Shown here piece after piece: positions 14,001-27,200 of a stretch of DNA of 64,000 bases (the first letter of the stretch is position 1; every line of letters starts with the position of its first letter). The notes beneath the pieces are model-generated. The model searched no databases. It was given only the letters and a program-made list of their open reading frames with translations, and was not told the DNA's origin. Position numbers and translations under genes: made by a program. The stretch is from Sitta carolinensis (lineage: Eukaryota; Chordata; Aves; Passeriformes; Sittidae), in NCBI GenBank assembly GCA_032173965.1, contig CM063284.1, forward strand, positions 119,572,410 to 119,636,409, read 5' to 3'.

Positions 14001-17000
14001 ACTTGAATCGGCCAACTTATGTGAAGTCATGATTTATGTCTCCCAAAGGATCTTAAGAATTTAGAATCTATGAGCCTGATCCTAATGTCTTTACTCAGGC
14101 AAAACGCCTGGAATAAGCCAGAGGATATATAAAGCTTCATATAGCATTTGGCCATGAATTAAAAAACACCATTAAGAAAAGCATTTTCAGGTATCAAAGG
14201 TGAACTTTGCTTCGTATCTAAAAGTGAAGGAGTATTAAGATACATCGCAGTTTATTCCACACATACAACTTTCAGCAGTTTGCTTGATGGACTCCATCAT
14301 ATTTTTGGCAATATCTGGCATATTCTAGTCCATCCCAGCAGGCACTCGTACACATACATGGGTGTATCTTCATGAGCCTTTCAGCTCGGACCAGGTGAGT
14401 GAGCGTTCCTGAGGAGACTCAGCCTGTTCTCTCAATCCATGTTGCAGAGATATCTCCTCACACACAGGCAGCTTTTTGAGCTAAGCCATAGCAGAAAATG
14501 CTCCAGAGGCTGAACAAATAAATGCAGCCCCACAGCTCATGGGCATTTGTTCCACATGGGCAGATTAGAGCTCGTCTGAACCAACAGGCTTGTCCTTCCA
14601 AACACAGAGAGTCTGGAAGTCAGGTCCTTGGCTCCAGCTGCTTCTCTTCCCAGATCTGATCACATTGGGGTGCACAGCTTGTCGGGGTAGATACAGTCAC
14701 ATAGCCTGCTCCTCATGATCCTAGTACAAAGCAGACCATAACTGCAGCCTCAGCAACTAACCCACATGTCTGCTGCACATCTGTACAGTGAACAAGTCTG
14801 TGATAGGGGTTTTCTGGGAAGGTTGTTTTCTTTCTTTTTTTTTAACTTCTATCAGGAAGGCTTAAATCTGGAGTTGTGGTTTTCTGTTATTGAATGTAAT
14901 TTCAATGAAGAGATCTGTTGCATCTATCTGCCCTGCTCAGTTAACGTCTCAAGCTGCCACAATCTCAGTGTTTTATAGATGAACCGTACATTATTTGAAA
15001 ATCTCTTGCCTGGAAAATTGTTCCATTCCTACTGTGGCAAGATTTATTTCACTAAAACCAACACAATTTAGCCTTATCAGGCAATAAATTTCAGTGACAT
15101 GTGTCAAAGATCCTAGAGTGGATGGAGCTGATTGAAATCCAGGCTGCCCTGCTAAACTGCTATTCCCTCTGCCTTAGGCCACACTGAGTTGCCCAAATGC
15201 TTGAACAAGAGCGGTTCAGAAAGCTCCTCTACCAAAGGTTTGTTTTCAGCCAGTCAGCCACCTAGGGTGGGATCACTCTGGCATTTCTCAGCCACACATC
15301 TATGGCAGGGATGACCAGGACAGGGGCAGGAGTGGGGTAGGAGCCTGGACCATGATAATTCAGACCTAAATAGTTCTATACTGCAGTGGATTTGTAGGCT
15401 TATGCAAATAGAATTACAAGGATTTGTAGCTATTGAACATGGCTTGTGAAATTTAAATAAAAAATCTTGTCTGGTAACTATTTCAGAAAGCATTCTTTCC
15501 ATATTCAGTGTGAACCACTACAGAATTGGGATTGTCCAAATAAATGGAATACTTTGTGCTACAGATCCTGAAACCCACCATCCTTTTAATGCAATCTGTT
15601 CCCTAATTCATCTCTGTATTGCCCCTTTTTCCTCTGAGTGGAAAGTTCACGTGACTTCTAATGACACCATTAGAAGAGGGCACTCCAAAAGGCAGAGAGA
15701 GGCCACTTCATGTACTGTTTTGGAAGTTCCCTAAAGTGAAAAATGATATTCTTGAGGATGAAGATTCCACAATGCCTTAAGGTACAGTACATTCTCTAAA
15801 AGTGATGCCTAAGCATATTTTTTACTATCTGTAATACTTCCAGCATAGTAAGATTACAGACATGCTCGTAAGGATTTGCTGAGAGCTATAACAGTCAAAT
15901 CTTTCCATAAATTATCAACACAAGAAAGCAGTCTTTTACTAGAAATTGATTTAACACTAACAAAATTGTTCTTATCTTAATGAGTTAATTTAGTGTTCTC
16001 ATACATATCGTATGCTCTTCCTTGGGGCTTTATGTAGAATCTAAAATACATGTAATGGATATTTAAAGTGAATTGTCTCTCTCAAATGTATGGAAATATT
16101 AGGTCTATGTCTGAATTAGTGCAACAGATATATAAATAGGTGAAATGGAAATTTCAATGGATATTCAAAATGGACTTTTCAATATAGAAGTGTTGATTGA
16201 TGGCTTCATTCATTAATGTATTTCAAATAAAAGGCCTTAAAAAATTAGAAGGTCATGCTGACATCACTTACTATGATTATTTGCTGTCCTGGACAGTTTT
16301 ATTAATGTCTTAATGCTCGGTAGCTTTAAGCAACCTATCATTTTGCAAAATAAAATACAATTGATCCAGTTATTTTTAATGGCAGTAATTCCTCAGCTGT
16401 ATAATGGTAGTGCCTTTTTTTTGTTCCCAGCAGAAAAGGATCTTCCTTAAAACTACTCAATATTTTTGATGAATAAAGATTTCTAAAGCAATTGAATACT
16501 TTCTCAATAATTAATCTGAATGTCTTAAAAATAGTTAAAAGTTCAGCTTGGGGAACGTGAAACAGGCCCATTTTGTTTTGGTTTTGTAATTGGGAATGAC
16601 TTTTAAGCTTGAAGTTTACTGAGGTGATGATGGCAATACCCGAGTAATCAAAGTCAGCATTAAGCCCTTCAGTCATGAAGAAGGAAAATTCCATTTCTTG
16701 AAGATGTCACATTCAGGTGAATAGTAAAATCCTCAGTGTAAATGTGGGACACATTTAGCAATAGTGTACCCCAGATATTTAAAAAACAAAAAAATCTATT
16801 TTTGGATTGCATTTACTATCTGATATACATTTACAGTCTGGTGACAGAATACCTTAAATTGTTATTCTTATCACAACTCTCCCCAGTTCCTCCAAAAAGG
16901 GTTAACTTTACTGTAACTGCATCTGTCAAACAGAGACAGTAATTGTTGTGAGCAAATGCACACTGGTGACAATAAAGTCTCAATATTGCAGAGAGAGAAT

Positions 17001-17880
17001 TCACAAAACAATTGCAATAGTTTAGAGGAACTTTCTTTCCCCTAAAAATAGAGACGTTCTACTATTGAACCCTGGCAGCATACACAGGGAAAGCAGATGA
17101 TAGCCACTGTTGAAGGGCAGTGCTGTTGTCTTTTTAATCCACTGTTCTTCAGAAAAAGTAAAATCATCTGACTTCTTAACATGATAATTTGTTATTAGCC
17201 AGATGTTTTAGTCGGCACGTCCAAATCTTGTTAATCCAGGCTACCTATATTTCTAGAGACATGCAAGCTACCTTGTACTTTGTGCCTCTGTTTTATTCTG
17301 TAACATCATATATCATGAATAAAAATCTGTAAAGCCAATTAAACAGAATCCTGCTCAAAGCAAAATATGGCTAAACCCAAAATAAAACTTCCGATAAATT
17401 GAAACATGGGGGAATACATACAAAAAATTTTCACCCTATGCTGTCAAAATAAAAATGGAGTAGAGTCCCCCCATATATAACACCTTACCACCTATTTCTG
17501 TTCCCCCTTCCACTCACTTGAATGCTCTGTTTTAGTACACTGAAATACTGGTTAGGTGTTTATTTTAAAAATTAAGAAATGTTTAGGAAATGACACAGTT
17601 TAGCCAGTGGCAAATAAGTGAAATTAAAAGTTGGCCTTCTGCCACTGAAAACAGAGACATGCTCCTAATGTGTTGACTCAAAGCTCATAACATTTCTGGC
17701 AAATGAAGCATGAAACATACTGTCAGATAAGTAAAGACTGTTACATCCAGAAAACTGATCTACATGAATGCTTAGATTCCAAGTCAAGCACTGAGAAGTT
17801 AATAATTGCTGGGGTTAAACTGCCTAAGTAATATTAATCCAACCTACTTGTAAGTGTTATGATGTTCTTTAATTATATGA
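5031..17880. other. Long non-coding stretch, no gene seen
   Basis: Nearly 13 kb with no recognisable exon. ORFs are at most about 118 codons (16338-16694, - strand) and show no domain. A good splice-donor consensus occurs at 14394/14395 (CCAG|GTGAGT), but the reading frame before it is not protein-like and no matching exon is evident, so I do not call a gene. A cluster of transcription-factor-like sites at 10536-10616 is listed separately. Slightly GC-richer sequence at 14.36-14.76 kb could be a decayed repeat or a conserved element, and I cannot tell which. Confidence 0.65.
10536..10616. promoter_or_regulatory. Possible enhancer-like cluster: octamer, ETS and MAF half-site motifs
   Basis: A perfect octamer motif ATTTGCAT lies at 10556-10563, and a one-mismatch copy GTTTGCAT at 10599-10606. 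A third, inverted octamer-like word (TTTGCAAAT) sits around 10537-10545. The 9-mer TGCTGACAC occurs twice, at 10582-10590 and 10608-10616, and its first seven bases match the MAF-family half-site TGCTGAC. An ETS-like AGGAAGT lies between them. Motif identities are established knowledge. That they form a working element is inference, because short motifs recur by chance in 64 kb. Confidence 0.25.
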
Positions 17881-18278
17881 TAATTGCAATACCTATTAAG
17901 TGCACAGAACATAGTGAGGGCAACATCCAGCTGCCAGTCCAGCTCTGTCTGGAATCTTTCCATGCAGTCATTTGCTGTTCTTCCATTTGGCCAGATGCTG
18001 GGACCTCGTGGGGTTGCCTCGGTGACATCCCTCCGGGAGGAGGTGGTGGGAGGCACATGTCTCTCCTTGCAGCCGGGCTCAAGGCCAGGAGACATGGTGC
18101 CAACATAACCTGCAAAAAGCAATCCCAAGGGCAGGAGCTTGTCCTACATCTATGGAGCTTTGCTCACCTGATTTATTGCATGAGTCTGCTTGTGGGAACA
18201 CTTGATATGTTTTTACAGAAGCTGAAAGGTGTCAGTGAATTAAACAGAGGCTCTCAAGAAGAGAAAGGACGGTATTAG
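17881..18278. other. Less AT-rich patch with overlapping ORFs on both strands
   Basis: Four ORFs overlap here: 139 codons on + (17859-18278), 74 on + (17884-18108), 94 on - (17844-18128) and 80 on - (17873-18115). The cause is a local drop in AT content and in stop codons, including a glycine-rich run from a GGGAGGAGGTGGTGGG-type stretch near 18034. A pyrimidine-rich acceptor-like site ends at 18071-18072 on the + strand. A donor-like CAG|GTGAGC lies on the - strand at about 18163-18171. The two do not frame one exon. None of the peptides resembles a family I know. It may be a decayed retroelement or a conserved non-coding element. Confidence 0.35.
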
Positions 18279-21200
18279 TACTGCAAGAAACTAGAAAGAC
18301 ACCAACATTGAATTAGCCCTTATCGCTGTTTCTGTCACAGAATTCTTCATGCAATGATGATCAAATACTTTTAATTAACTTTCTCACAGCTGCCTACTGC
18401 CAATCTCAGCACTAGTTGTAAGAAACAGAAAGAGAACTTCTTCAGGGAAATCATCCTTATTTGTTAAGCATTGTGATAGGACTGAACTCAAAGATGGGGA
18501 ATAAATACTTGTACTGTATTTAATACATTCATATGAGAAAAATATAGAACTATGAGCCATGTAGTAGCTGTTCTCTGATTGATTGTCCTACAAAGGAGGC
18601 TTTGCAAGAAATGGGCAGGAGTGTCATTAGAGACTTCCATAATGATCATGTATAAAGAGTTGATTTGTAACAACCTTAATTGTGGCCGTTTGCACTTTTG
18701 TGAGGGATATTCTTTGTTTTAATGTGTTTCTTTCTGCATGGTTTTCTTTAACATGGGAAGCTAAGGGAAGGAGCAGGGGAAGGAATGTCTCTCCACAAGT
18801 GCAGAGCCAATGAGACTGGAAACTTCAGAACTCAGCTAAGACCTCAGTAGTCCGGGCTGTCCATTCTTGCAGTGGTTGGCCATTACCTAGCGTTAAGCCA
18901 AACATTTTAGCAGTGGTTTTCACAGCAGCGTTACATTGCACTACAGAGGGACCCGGGACTGCTGCTTTTCTTCCCAGTTTTCTAAAGGGAGCAATTTCAC
19001 CCACTTGTCTATAGACGTGCTTATTTCTGCTTCTCCTGCTCCCTTCTCCTTTCATCCAGATCTCCAGCTTCTGCCCTCTCTCAACACTTGCCTTTTGTTT
19101 CCTTGTCTCTCTCTCTCCCCTTGGATCAGATTCTTTCCTTTACTGCCAGGACACCAATGTGAATGGCAAGCCTGATGGATAGAATCTGGTTTTCTGTAAT
19201 GGCATGACAAAATTGCTCCATCCCTTGCAGCATTTCTCCCAGGGAAACATATGAATATTTCCAGTATTCTCAGCCACAAGCATTTAAAATATCAGGACAT
19301 AGACCACGACAGATCATGAAACTGCATCAACAATCCACAGGACTGTGTTAAAAAAACCCCAAACCCCAAACTTCTGTTGTTCTTTTTATTTGACTTCTTG
19401 GGTTTTATTTATTCTTATTTTTTTTTTTTCAAAGATTTCACTGTGTACTCACACTGTGTTTCCAGGCTTTTCATTATAGGAGTGAGTTCTGGAAACCTCT
19501 TAAAAATATTGACAACTAAAATTTTCTTAAGCTCAGCAGGACTTCAAAAGTTGCTGTTTTAAGAACGTAAAGTGGTGAGGAGGTGGGCAAGACCAGGAGC
19601 ATTGTTAGCTCTGCCCCATGTCCGTGTATGGGGATAAGGCATGATCAAGACCCAGAGGATCATTGGAAAATTCAGCTGCCAGGTTTCAGCTGACTGTTTG
19701 AAGCATGTAGCAATGTGCTTTCCAGAGATGTCTCCATCAACATTTTGATTGACATAGATTTTTGTATAGAGAAACCTCCTGAGCAGATTTATGCCTCTGC
19801 TCCAAGCAGCAAGGATAATGGACTTCTTCTATGGGGCAGCTGGGAGGATTTTCACATGGACAGCACCATTTTAACATTAGTACTATTCCTGGAAATGGGT
19901 GAAGCATTTCAGATGACACTCTCTAGATGATGAACTAAGCCTGAAGTGAGCAAACGACATTACATACTTCAGGGAGAACAATTGAAATATGGCAAACTTC
20001 TGAGACACTCAAAAGTTACTGGGGGAAAAAATTATGCAATAAGGCATTGTTACTATTCATGTTTAACATGAGGTGAACTTGGGGATTCTAATTAATTTAT
20101 TCCATATTCACTTTTAAGTTTGTTTCAACACTTAGCCATGTATTGATACTATAAGACTGTTTATATACTTCAGTTATATTACTGGATTTAAATACCTAAT
20201 TTTAATTATTTATCAAAAAGGATCTGTTCTTTCATATTAATGAATGTTATTTTCATTTTAAACCCCATCTTTAAACATAATTTTGGGACATTTTACCACA
20301 GCTAAATTTCTGGATTATACAAAGATATCTTTCTGATTAACAGTACTACTCAAAATCTCATTTTAATATACAATATTTGGAAATAAAGATTCTTGGTATT
20401 AACAATAGTAATTATTTTTGCTTTTTGACAATTGTGGCTCCAAATTATGCCCTGTCACTTTGGAAAATCTTCTTTACTTAGTTGACAGCTTCAAGAATGG
20501 TGGAAAAGGGCAAGAGATATTTGATAAGCTTCAAATTTACACTTCTTGACTGTTTTTGTATACAGATTACTTATTTGTATACAGATCTGAATTAAGTTGG
20601 TAATTTAGTTTCTTCAAATATTGTGGGTATCACAGGTTCATTTACAATCCAATGTTTGAAAATTCTGGAATCTTTGAAATGATGATGGGCCAAACCCTAC
20701 CCAACCCCACTGGACTAAGTCCAAAATAATTCTGTGAAGAAAGTGAACATTTGAAGAAAAAGACCTGTAATTCAGACTTTCACATTAAGGAAAGGTTGAC
20801 AGCTCAGTAAAGTATCTAGCTGTGAATGCAATTTAATGGAAACCATGGTTCAAATTAGGCAGTAGAAGGACTTAACAGATGACTGTTGTGGTACTTGTGT
20901 CACACTTGTATTATATTCCAAACCTGACTTTCTTTTTCTGCTTCACTTCTGAATCTGTCCCAGATATAGAATACTTAAACCTTTGTATCCTCTAAACCCA
21001 CAGTTAGAGCTCTCATAAACGGCGAAGAATTACATCAGTCTTCTACACACAACTCTAAAAGCTATTGAATGCCTACAGTATGCTGCACACAAGTGATAAA
21101 AGTGTGTATGTGTGACATTATGTCTGCTTGGTAGGAGAAAAGGAGAGAGAGATGCTGAAATACCCAATTCTACTATTAAATAATGACTTGCTTATGAGAC

Positions 21201-24200
21201 TCACTGACCTATTAAATACAAACATCTGGTCTAGGTGTTCAGGATCCAAATGAATTACCCACCAAAGACTAACCAGGCATATCAGACCTCAACTCACTCC
21301 CAACAACCAAATCACCCAATATTTCACTTGTGGAAAAAGTAAGTGTTTTGTTAAAGTGAGGCTAGTCAAATAAAAGTTTTTTTCCAGTACTGAGAATAAG
21401 GCTTTATGATTTGTGTTACTGTATTCATCAGCTGTGTTCTGTTGCTATTCTGCTACACTTAGCAAAAGCTTCAGATTTCTCATGACTTTCCTCAATCACA
21501 CTGTGATCCCATCCTGTCTGATAATTTATAGAAAGGTCTTTTAAAAACTGTGAAAGAACAAAACTCAGAACTATGGGGAAGGGTTTGTTTATCACTTGAA
21601 TTTAAGATACACTTTTGTGTGAATCAATATTAAACAAGAAATTGTGCATGGTGTTGAAGCAGTTGTGATAAATGGTAGTGCCAAAGACTTTACTGATACT
21701 AATCTGAGACCGGATAACTTGTAATTGTTCTACTTTTATTACTCTAATGGGCATGTTTCAGACTTAGTTCACCACTTATATGGCTTGCTGTGCCCATGCC
21801 ACAGGAGCTTCAATGTTGCTCTGTGACAGAACAGCACAAATCTCCATGCCTGCCGACGGTGGAAGACGGGAGGTTTATCAATGATGCCTCTCTTTGCTCT
21901 TACCTTGTCTGATATCTATTCTCAATGCATTGTTTTGTTGCTGCTCTATGGATCACTGAGAGACAAGTAGCCTCACCTTTGGGAAGGCAGAAATCAGACC
22001 AATGGCTCTGCATTGCAGAGAACATAGAAGAAAGTGTGTGCCACTGCTGGGTGTTTGGCATTAGATGAAATTATGTTCTCTCAGAAGCCTGCATTGAGCT
22101 TGCCTCCCTGGCAGGGCAAAAGCTGTGCCTGTGTGAAAACCAGGTGGCTGCAATTCCTATCTAGCATGCTTAAGTCTCAATTATCCTGTCCTGGGTCCTT
22201 TAACCCGAGGGGAGAGACTGGATTGTTCAAGTTAGAGAACATGAACTGGCTGCAGTAGTCATAGCAAAACTCCTGCCTCCAGCAGGTGAGCTGAATGGCT
22301 TTTTCTAATAGGAGCAGCAATTGGATCCTGGCACTACCTGCAGAATAACATCTGCTAGGAGCCTGGCAGAGAGCAGTGGGAAGAGTTGGCTCTGTGGATT
22401 ATAAACCTTGGATGCCTTCTTACTCAAATTTTGTCACTTTCTCCTGCTGGTGAGCCAAGTGTTGCTTAAAAAGAAAGGAGTATGTTCTCTCACAGAAAAA
22501 AATGATCATTGGAAGGAAACTCTTAACCCTGATGTTAACACAGTTAAGATTTCCTTTGTCCTGGTGAAGGAATGCAGAGCTGTGTGTGAGGATTTGAGGA
22601 TGGGGAATAGAGAACAGGTGGAAACATACTTTAGCAAATTTGTGACATCTGCCTTCTTACATGTTGTGTAAGTGAGAGGTGCTTTGCTAATGACTAATTA
22701 CGTAAGTTTCTTTCCTTGCCCTCCCCCACCTCTCTTCCTCCTGACCTCCACAGCTTATTCCACTCCTTAATTTTCATCTTCTGGCAGTGCTTCATAAAGA
22801 TGGTCTACATGCTCACTAGTCTGTAGGGGAGAAACTTGCAAAAAAGTGGATGCAAAAGAACAGTGTTTAAGAAAAATGTCATTGATTGTTACTACTGCCA
22901 TACTAACTAGTTCCATCTTCTCTTTATATGTTTTATCCACTATATTTTATCCACTTATTTCAGATTGTTGGCATGCTAGAACAGAAACAATTTTATTATG
23001 GCTTTTTAAACCCCACTAAAATTGCAAAGAAAAGAGTTTACATCAATCAAGAGACATGAAAATCATTTCACAAAGAGGGATGTCATTGTACTTTTTTGGG
23101 ACCAAAAGTAAATTATCTGTGACTAAGCCAGTCAAACCTAGGCTGAAATGCAAAATTAGAAATTCATTATATACTTTTCAAGAAAATTATGCATGAAGGT
23201 GGAGCCATAGTTATGAAAGTCCTAAACACCTCACAGTGAATTGTCATCAACAGCAGTGCAAAAATGACATTTACAGACAGGAAATCTTCTCAGATAAACA
23301 CATTGATAGCTGTTTTACATTTCCTGTTGATGCCGTTCCTATTTTCCAGTTACTCTTCAAACATGTTAATTTGAAAATGGTAATAGGTGGATTAACATTG
23401 TGGCACAAAATGCTATACAAGGTCCCCAGACATAAATATGTAAAGCTAAGCTAGTTTAGTGACCTAATTTAATAACTGATATTTAAATATACTTACGGAC
23501 AATACAATAAACCTAAACAATTCACATACTAGAGCTGTTTATTCTCCATGAATCTGTTTTCAATAGCTGACTTGTTTAACCAACATAAACAACTGCCTTA
23601 TTAAATCATGTATAATTTTGGAACTTGGGTTAAAACATTCCCACAATATTTGGTGCAGATGTTATAAAGTTGTAAAAATCTGCAGAATACCCTGTTTTAA
23701 AGCTGGTTATTTTAGGATTAGGAACAAGATGAGTAAACTGAATGAATGTCAAACACACTATAATTATGAAAACATTAAGCAACTGCTTTTTATCTTATTT
23801 GCCTTTGTGGGATGGGACTACTGGGAATCTGCTTGATCACACATCACCTGACACAGAATGTTGAAATATTATGGATTAAGGTCCAACACAAAGTCAGCCT
23901 ACTAAATTGTTGTCCTATAGGTACCACCATTTGTTAGGTATCATCAATGTTTCTTGTGTGATTGTGTTTCTTCAGTGTTTACACGCCCAGAGATAACTCC
24001 AGTCCCTCAGTCCCTGCATCTGCTTCTTCCCTTTGTTGAGTGGAATTCAGGACCCAGAAGGACTAGAGGCTTCTTCAACCGATTTTTCTCACCCTGCACC
24101 ACCCTCCCATCTCCCTTTCCTTCTCACAGTTTTCCTGTGTGGCAAAGGGAAGACTTTTCATTACTGCCCCAAAATATTCAGAAGGAATTTACTGCTTCCC

Positions 24201-27200
24201 TTAAGTATGGTCAACAAGCCTTACAGCTGTGAGGGCAGAAACAACTCTTTCTTAGTTTCAACCTGACTGATTCTTGCTTACCTGAGATACCAGGTCTGAT
24301 ACTTTGGGCCACATTCACACTCTGAGCAGACCTGAATAAAACAGGATGAAGGCCCATGCTCTTAATGCCACCAAGTGAGGTGTGAGGATTGTCATAATAA
24401 ATTGAATAGAGAAGCCTCACATTTTGTGTTGTGTTCCTGTAGCTGAGCACAGTGGAGGGGTCATGCAATTTTTTACTGATGCTGGGACACATCCTTGAAC
24501 TGTAGTGTAGTTTCAACTATGTCTGGAATATGATCATTTGTAAAACTCCCTCTGAATATACTGACTGAGTGTACAGTGAAAATTTGCTTATGAATTGTGA
24601 ACATCAAGGAGCACAAACTCAGGGGTTGCCTGTAAGATGCTATTTGGGGCATTTACCCAAATATGCCCAACCCAAAATTTCTTTACAAGTTTCCAATGGG
24701 AAATACAGTGTCATAGATATGTACCAAGGGAGAAACTTTAGGAATTTCAGTTGAAGTGGTAGCCTGGTCAGGGGCCTTGGTGAATGAAAAAAAATTGCAA
24801 GGTGCTGTGATAGCATCTCAAAATAAATAGTGATTCTGATTTTCAGTTTAATCGTTTCAGTATTTTGATAAATCATTAAAAAAACACTAAAACTAAATCA
24901 GAACGTGCCCTTTTACCCCCGACCGGAATGGGTGTATCACATGTGGATTAAGTAAAAAGAAGAAACCCCATGAGCCATGTGAGTGATTCACTTTACAAAC
25001 TCTAAGTTAAAGAAAGACTAAATTTGAACATCCATTCCCCATAATTTTGTCCCATGCATGCCATACAGTAACAGATGAATTATGATTGTGAAAACCCAGT
25101 GCCTGTGGGACAGCCTGTCAGTCTGTGTAAACTGATGGTAAGGGCACAAATGTACAAGGGTGCTGCCCCTGAGTTTACAAGCTGGAGCACTCCTGCTACA
25201 TGACCCAGCGCTGGATGCCCCTTCAATAACTGAAACAGCTGAAGGTACCAGAATGTTTCAGTCAAAGACAAATCTTGGTAATTCATGCCTTTGGCAGCCA
25301 CTAGTCCTGTCTATGTGTTATACTAGTATCTTCAAAGTTCCCCCAGATAAATGAGTGGGAATAGCTGCTGATGGTTAAGCAGCATCCATACTTTCTCTCC
25401 TCCCATCTGCCAGCCTTTGCCCAGTCTCTCGTAAATCCCTATCCCCCAGCACACATTCCTAAATTTTTCCTTCTGTCAGGCACACACTTAAAACAAGTTT
25501 CTTCCTCTTTCCTGCCTACGCTATCAAGAGGATCTAATGTGCGTGAGGGCTCCTGAGAATATTTAACAGATGTGGGCATATTTACTCCTGCCAGCAGTAC
25601 TGAAAGTTATGAAATACCACTACCACCACCACTGTTCCCTGAATTCTTGTACTTCAGAGAAAATTGCTGACAATTGCTTGAAGGGTGGCTATTTCCCATT
25701 GTGCTCCATGACAGTAAAGCCAAATGCCCCCAGGGAGAAGGATGACCTCGTAACTGGTGAGGAGATGGAGACAAGAGAATCCCTTTAAGAACAAAGAGAA
25801 AGAAATACCACTTGCAAAATCACAGCCCACTGAGGCCAACTGGGAAAGAATAAGGGGAGATGGCAGCCATGTTGAAAGGCATCTTCAACAAGTCTTTGTC
25901 GAACTTCTCTACCGACCAGCTATGTCATGGAGCTTGTTTGTTGATGAAAATTAACACAAAAATATCAAAATCATTGAATTTTAGAGACTTTTTTCAAAAA
26001 CTAGCAATTCTATGGGAGGCTTATAACCCTTGTTTTAACAAATGTGGCACTCTGGTAAGTCCCTGTCTGTGAGTGAAATTATGCAGGGGTCTCCAAATTA
26101 TATTAAATGTGTTTCTTGCAAATAGTGTGCACTGTCCATAAAAATATAAAAAATGTGTTTTATTCCAAGTAGTGTATCTTTCTCAAATAAAAACCAAACC
26201 AAAACAAGACTGCGTCCTGAGACACCGAGACAGTGAATAAATTAATTTGTGGGACAAAAAAGAAAGAAAGAGAAAGATGCAAAGACATGGACATATTGTT
26301 TATAACTTTAGAGAACTGATCAGAAAATAAAAATCAACACTTTTATTTGTTGAAGGTTTGTTTTGTTTTTTTTTTTAACTTTTGTAGGGGAAATGATGCT
26401 TTTTTTATAGGCCTGACACTGACTGCTGCTAGAACCTAGTGTTCCTTCTCAAAATTAATACCTATAAATAACTGACACTGGGGAGAATCAAATCCAGGGT
26501 CTTGTGCACATTGTATTTGTACATCTTCTTTACTTATTTTCTTTGTGTTTTGACCTATGTAATTTTCCCCTAGATGGCTAGACAAAGTTAACTTTAGAAA
26601 ATTAAAACTTGAGATGACATTTACTTCTGTTAAACAAGTACACAGCTTTGGGAACATAACTAAATATGTTATGAATTATAACTGCAGTGCACTGAGTCAC
26701 ATTCTTGCTTGACAGAAATAAATGTTGGCTAGAATCAAATTGTAGAACTCAAAATGTACTGTCTTAAAAATAACTAATTAAAAGCCTAGATAATTTCTTT
26801 GAGATGTATTGAACCAGGATAAAAGGAAGTGCATCTTTCTTGTAATTGTATTTGCTTTCACACACTCATTTGTGATTTTCACAGAGGGGAAAAAAATCAA
26901 GAATACTGTTAAAAGCATCTGCTAAGCAGATACTTGTAAAAGACTATGAATCATTTTTGTGTACAGTACGCAGCTTTAAAGGAAGATTTTTGATGCATTA
27001 AATGTTGATCCTTGTAATCCTAGTTATCCTTCTTGTCTCAGCTGTTTATTTCTAGTTACAAGGTCATTCAGCTCTTTCTGTATTTCATGTTGTATTTTAC
27101 ATTAGAACCATAAAACATTGATTTTCCTATCTTTTAGATGCACAATTTATTAAAAGTAATCCCCTAAAACATGTAGATACAAATTATTTTGAGCTTTAAG

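Noticed and set aside
14391..14400. CCAG|GTGAGT as the end of a coding exon
   Set aside because: The nearest acceptor-like AG leaves only a 10-base microexon, and the upstream frame is not protein-like. Single consensus donors are common by chance.
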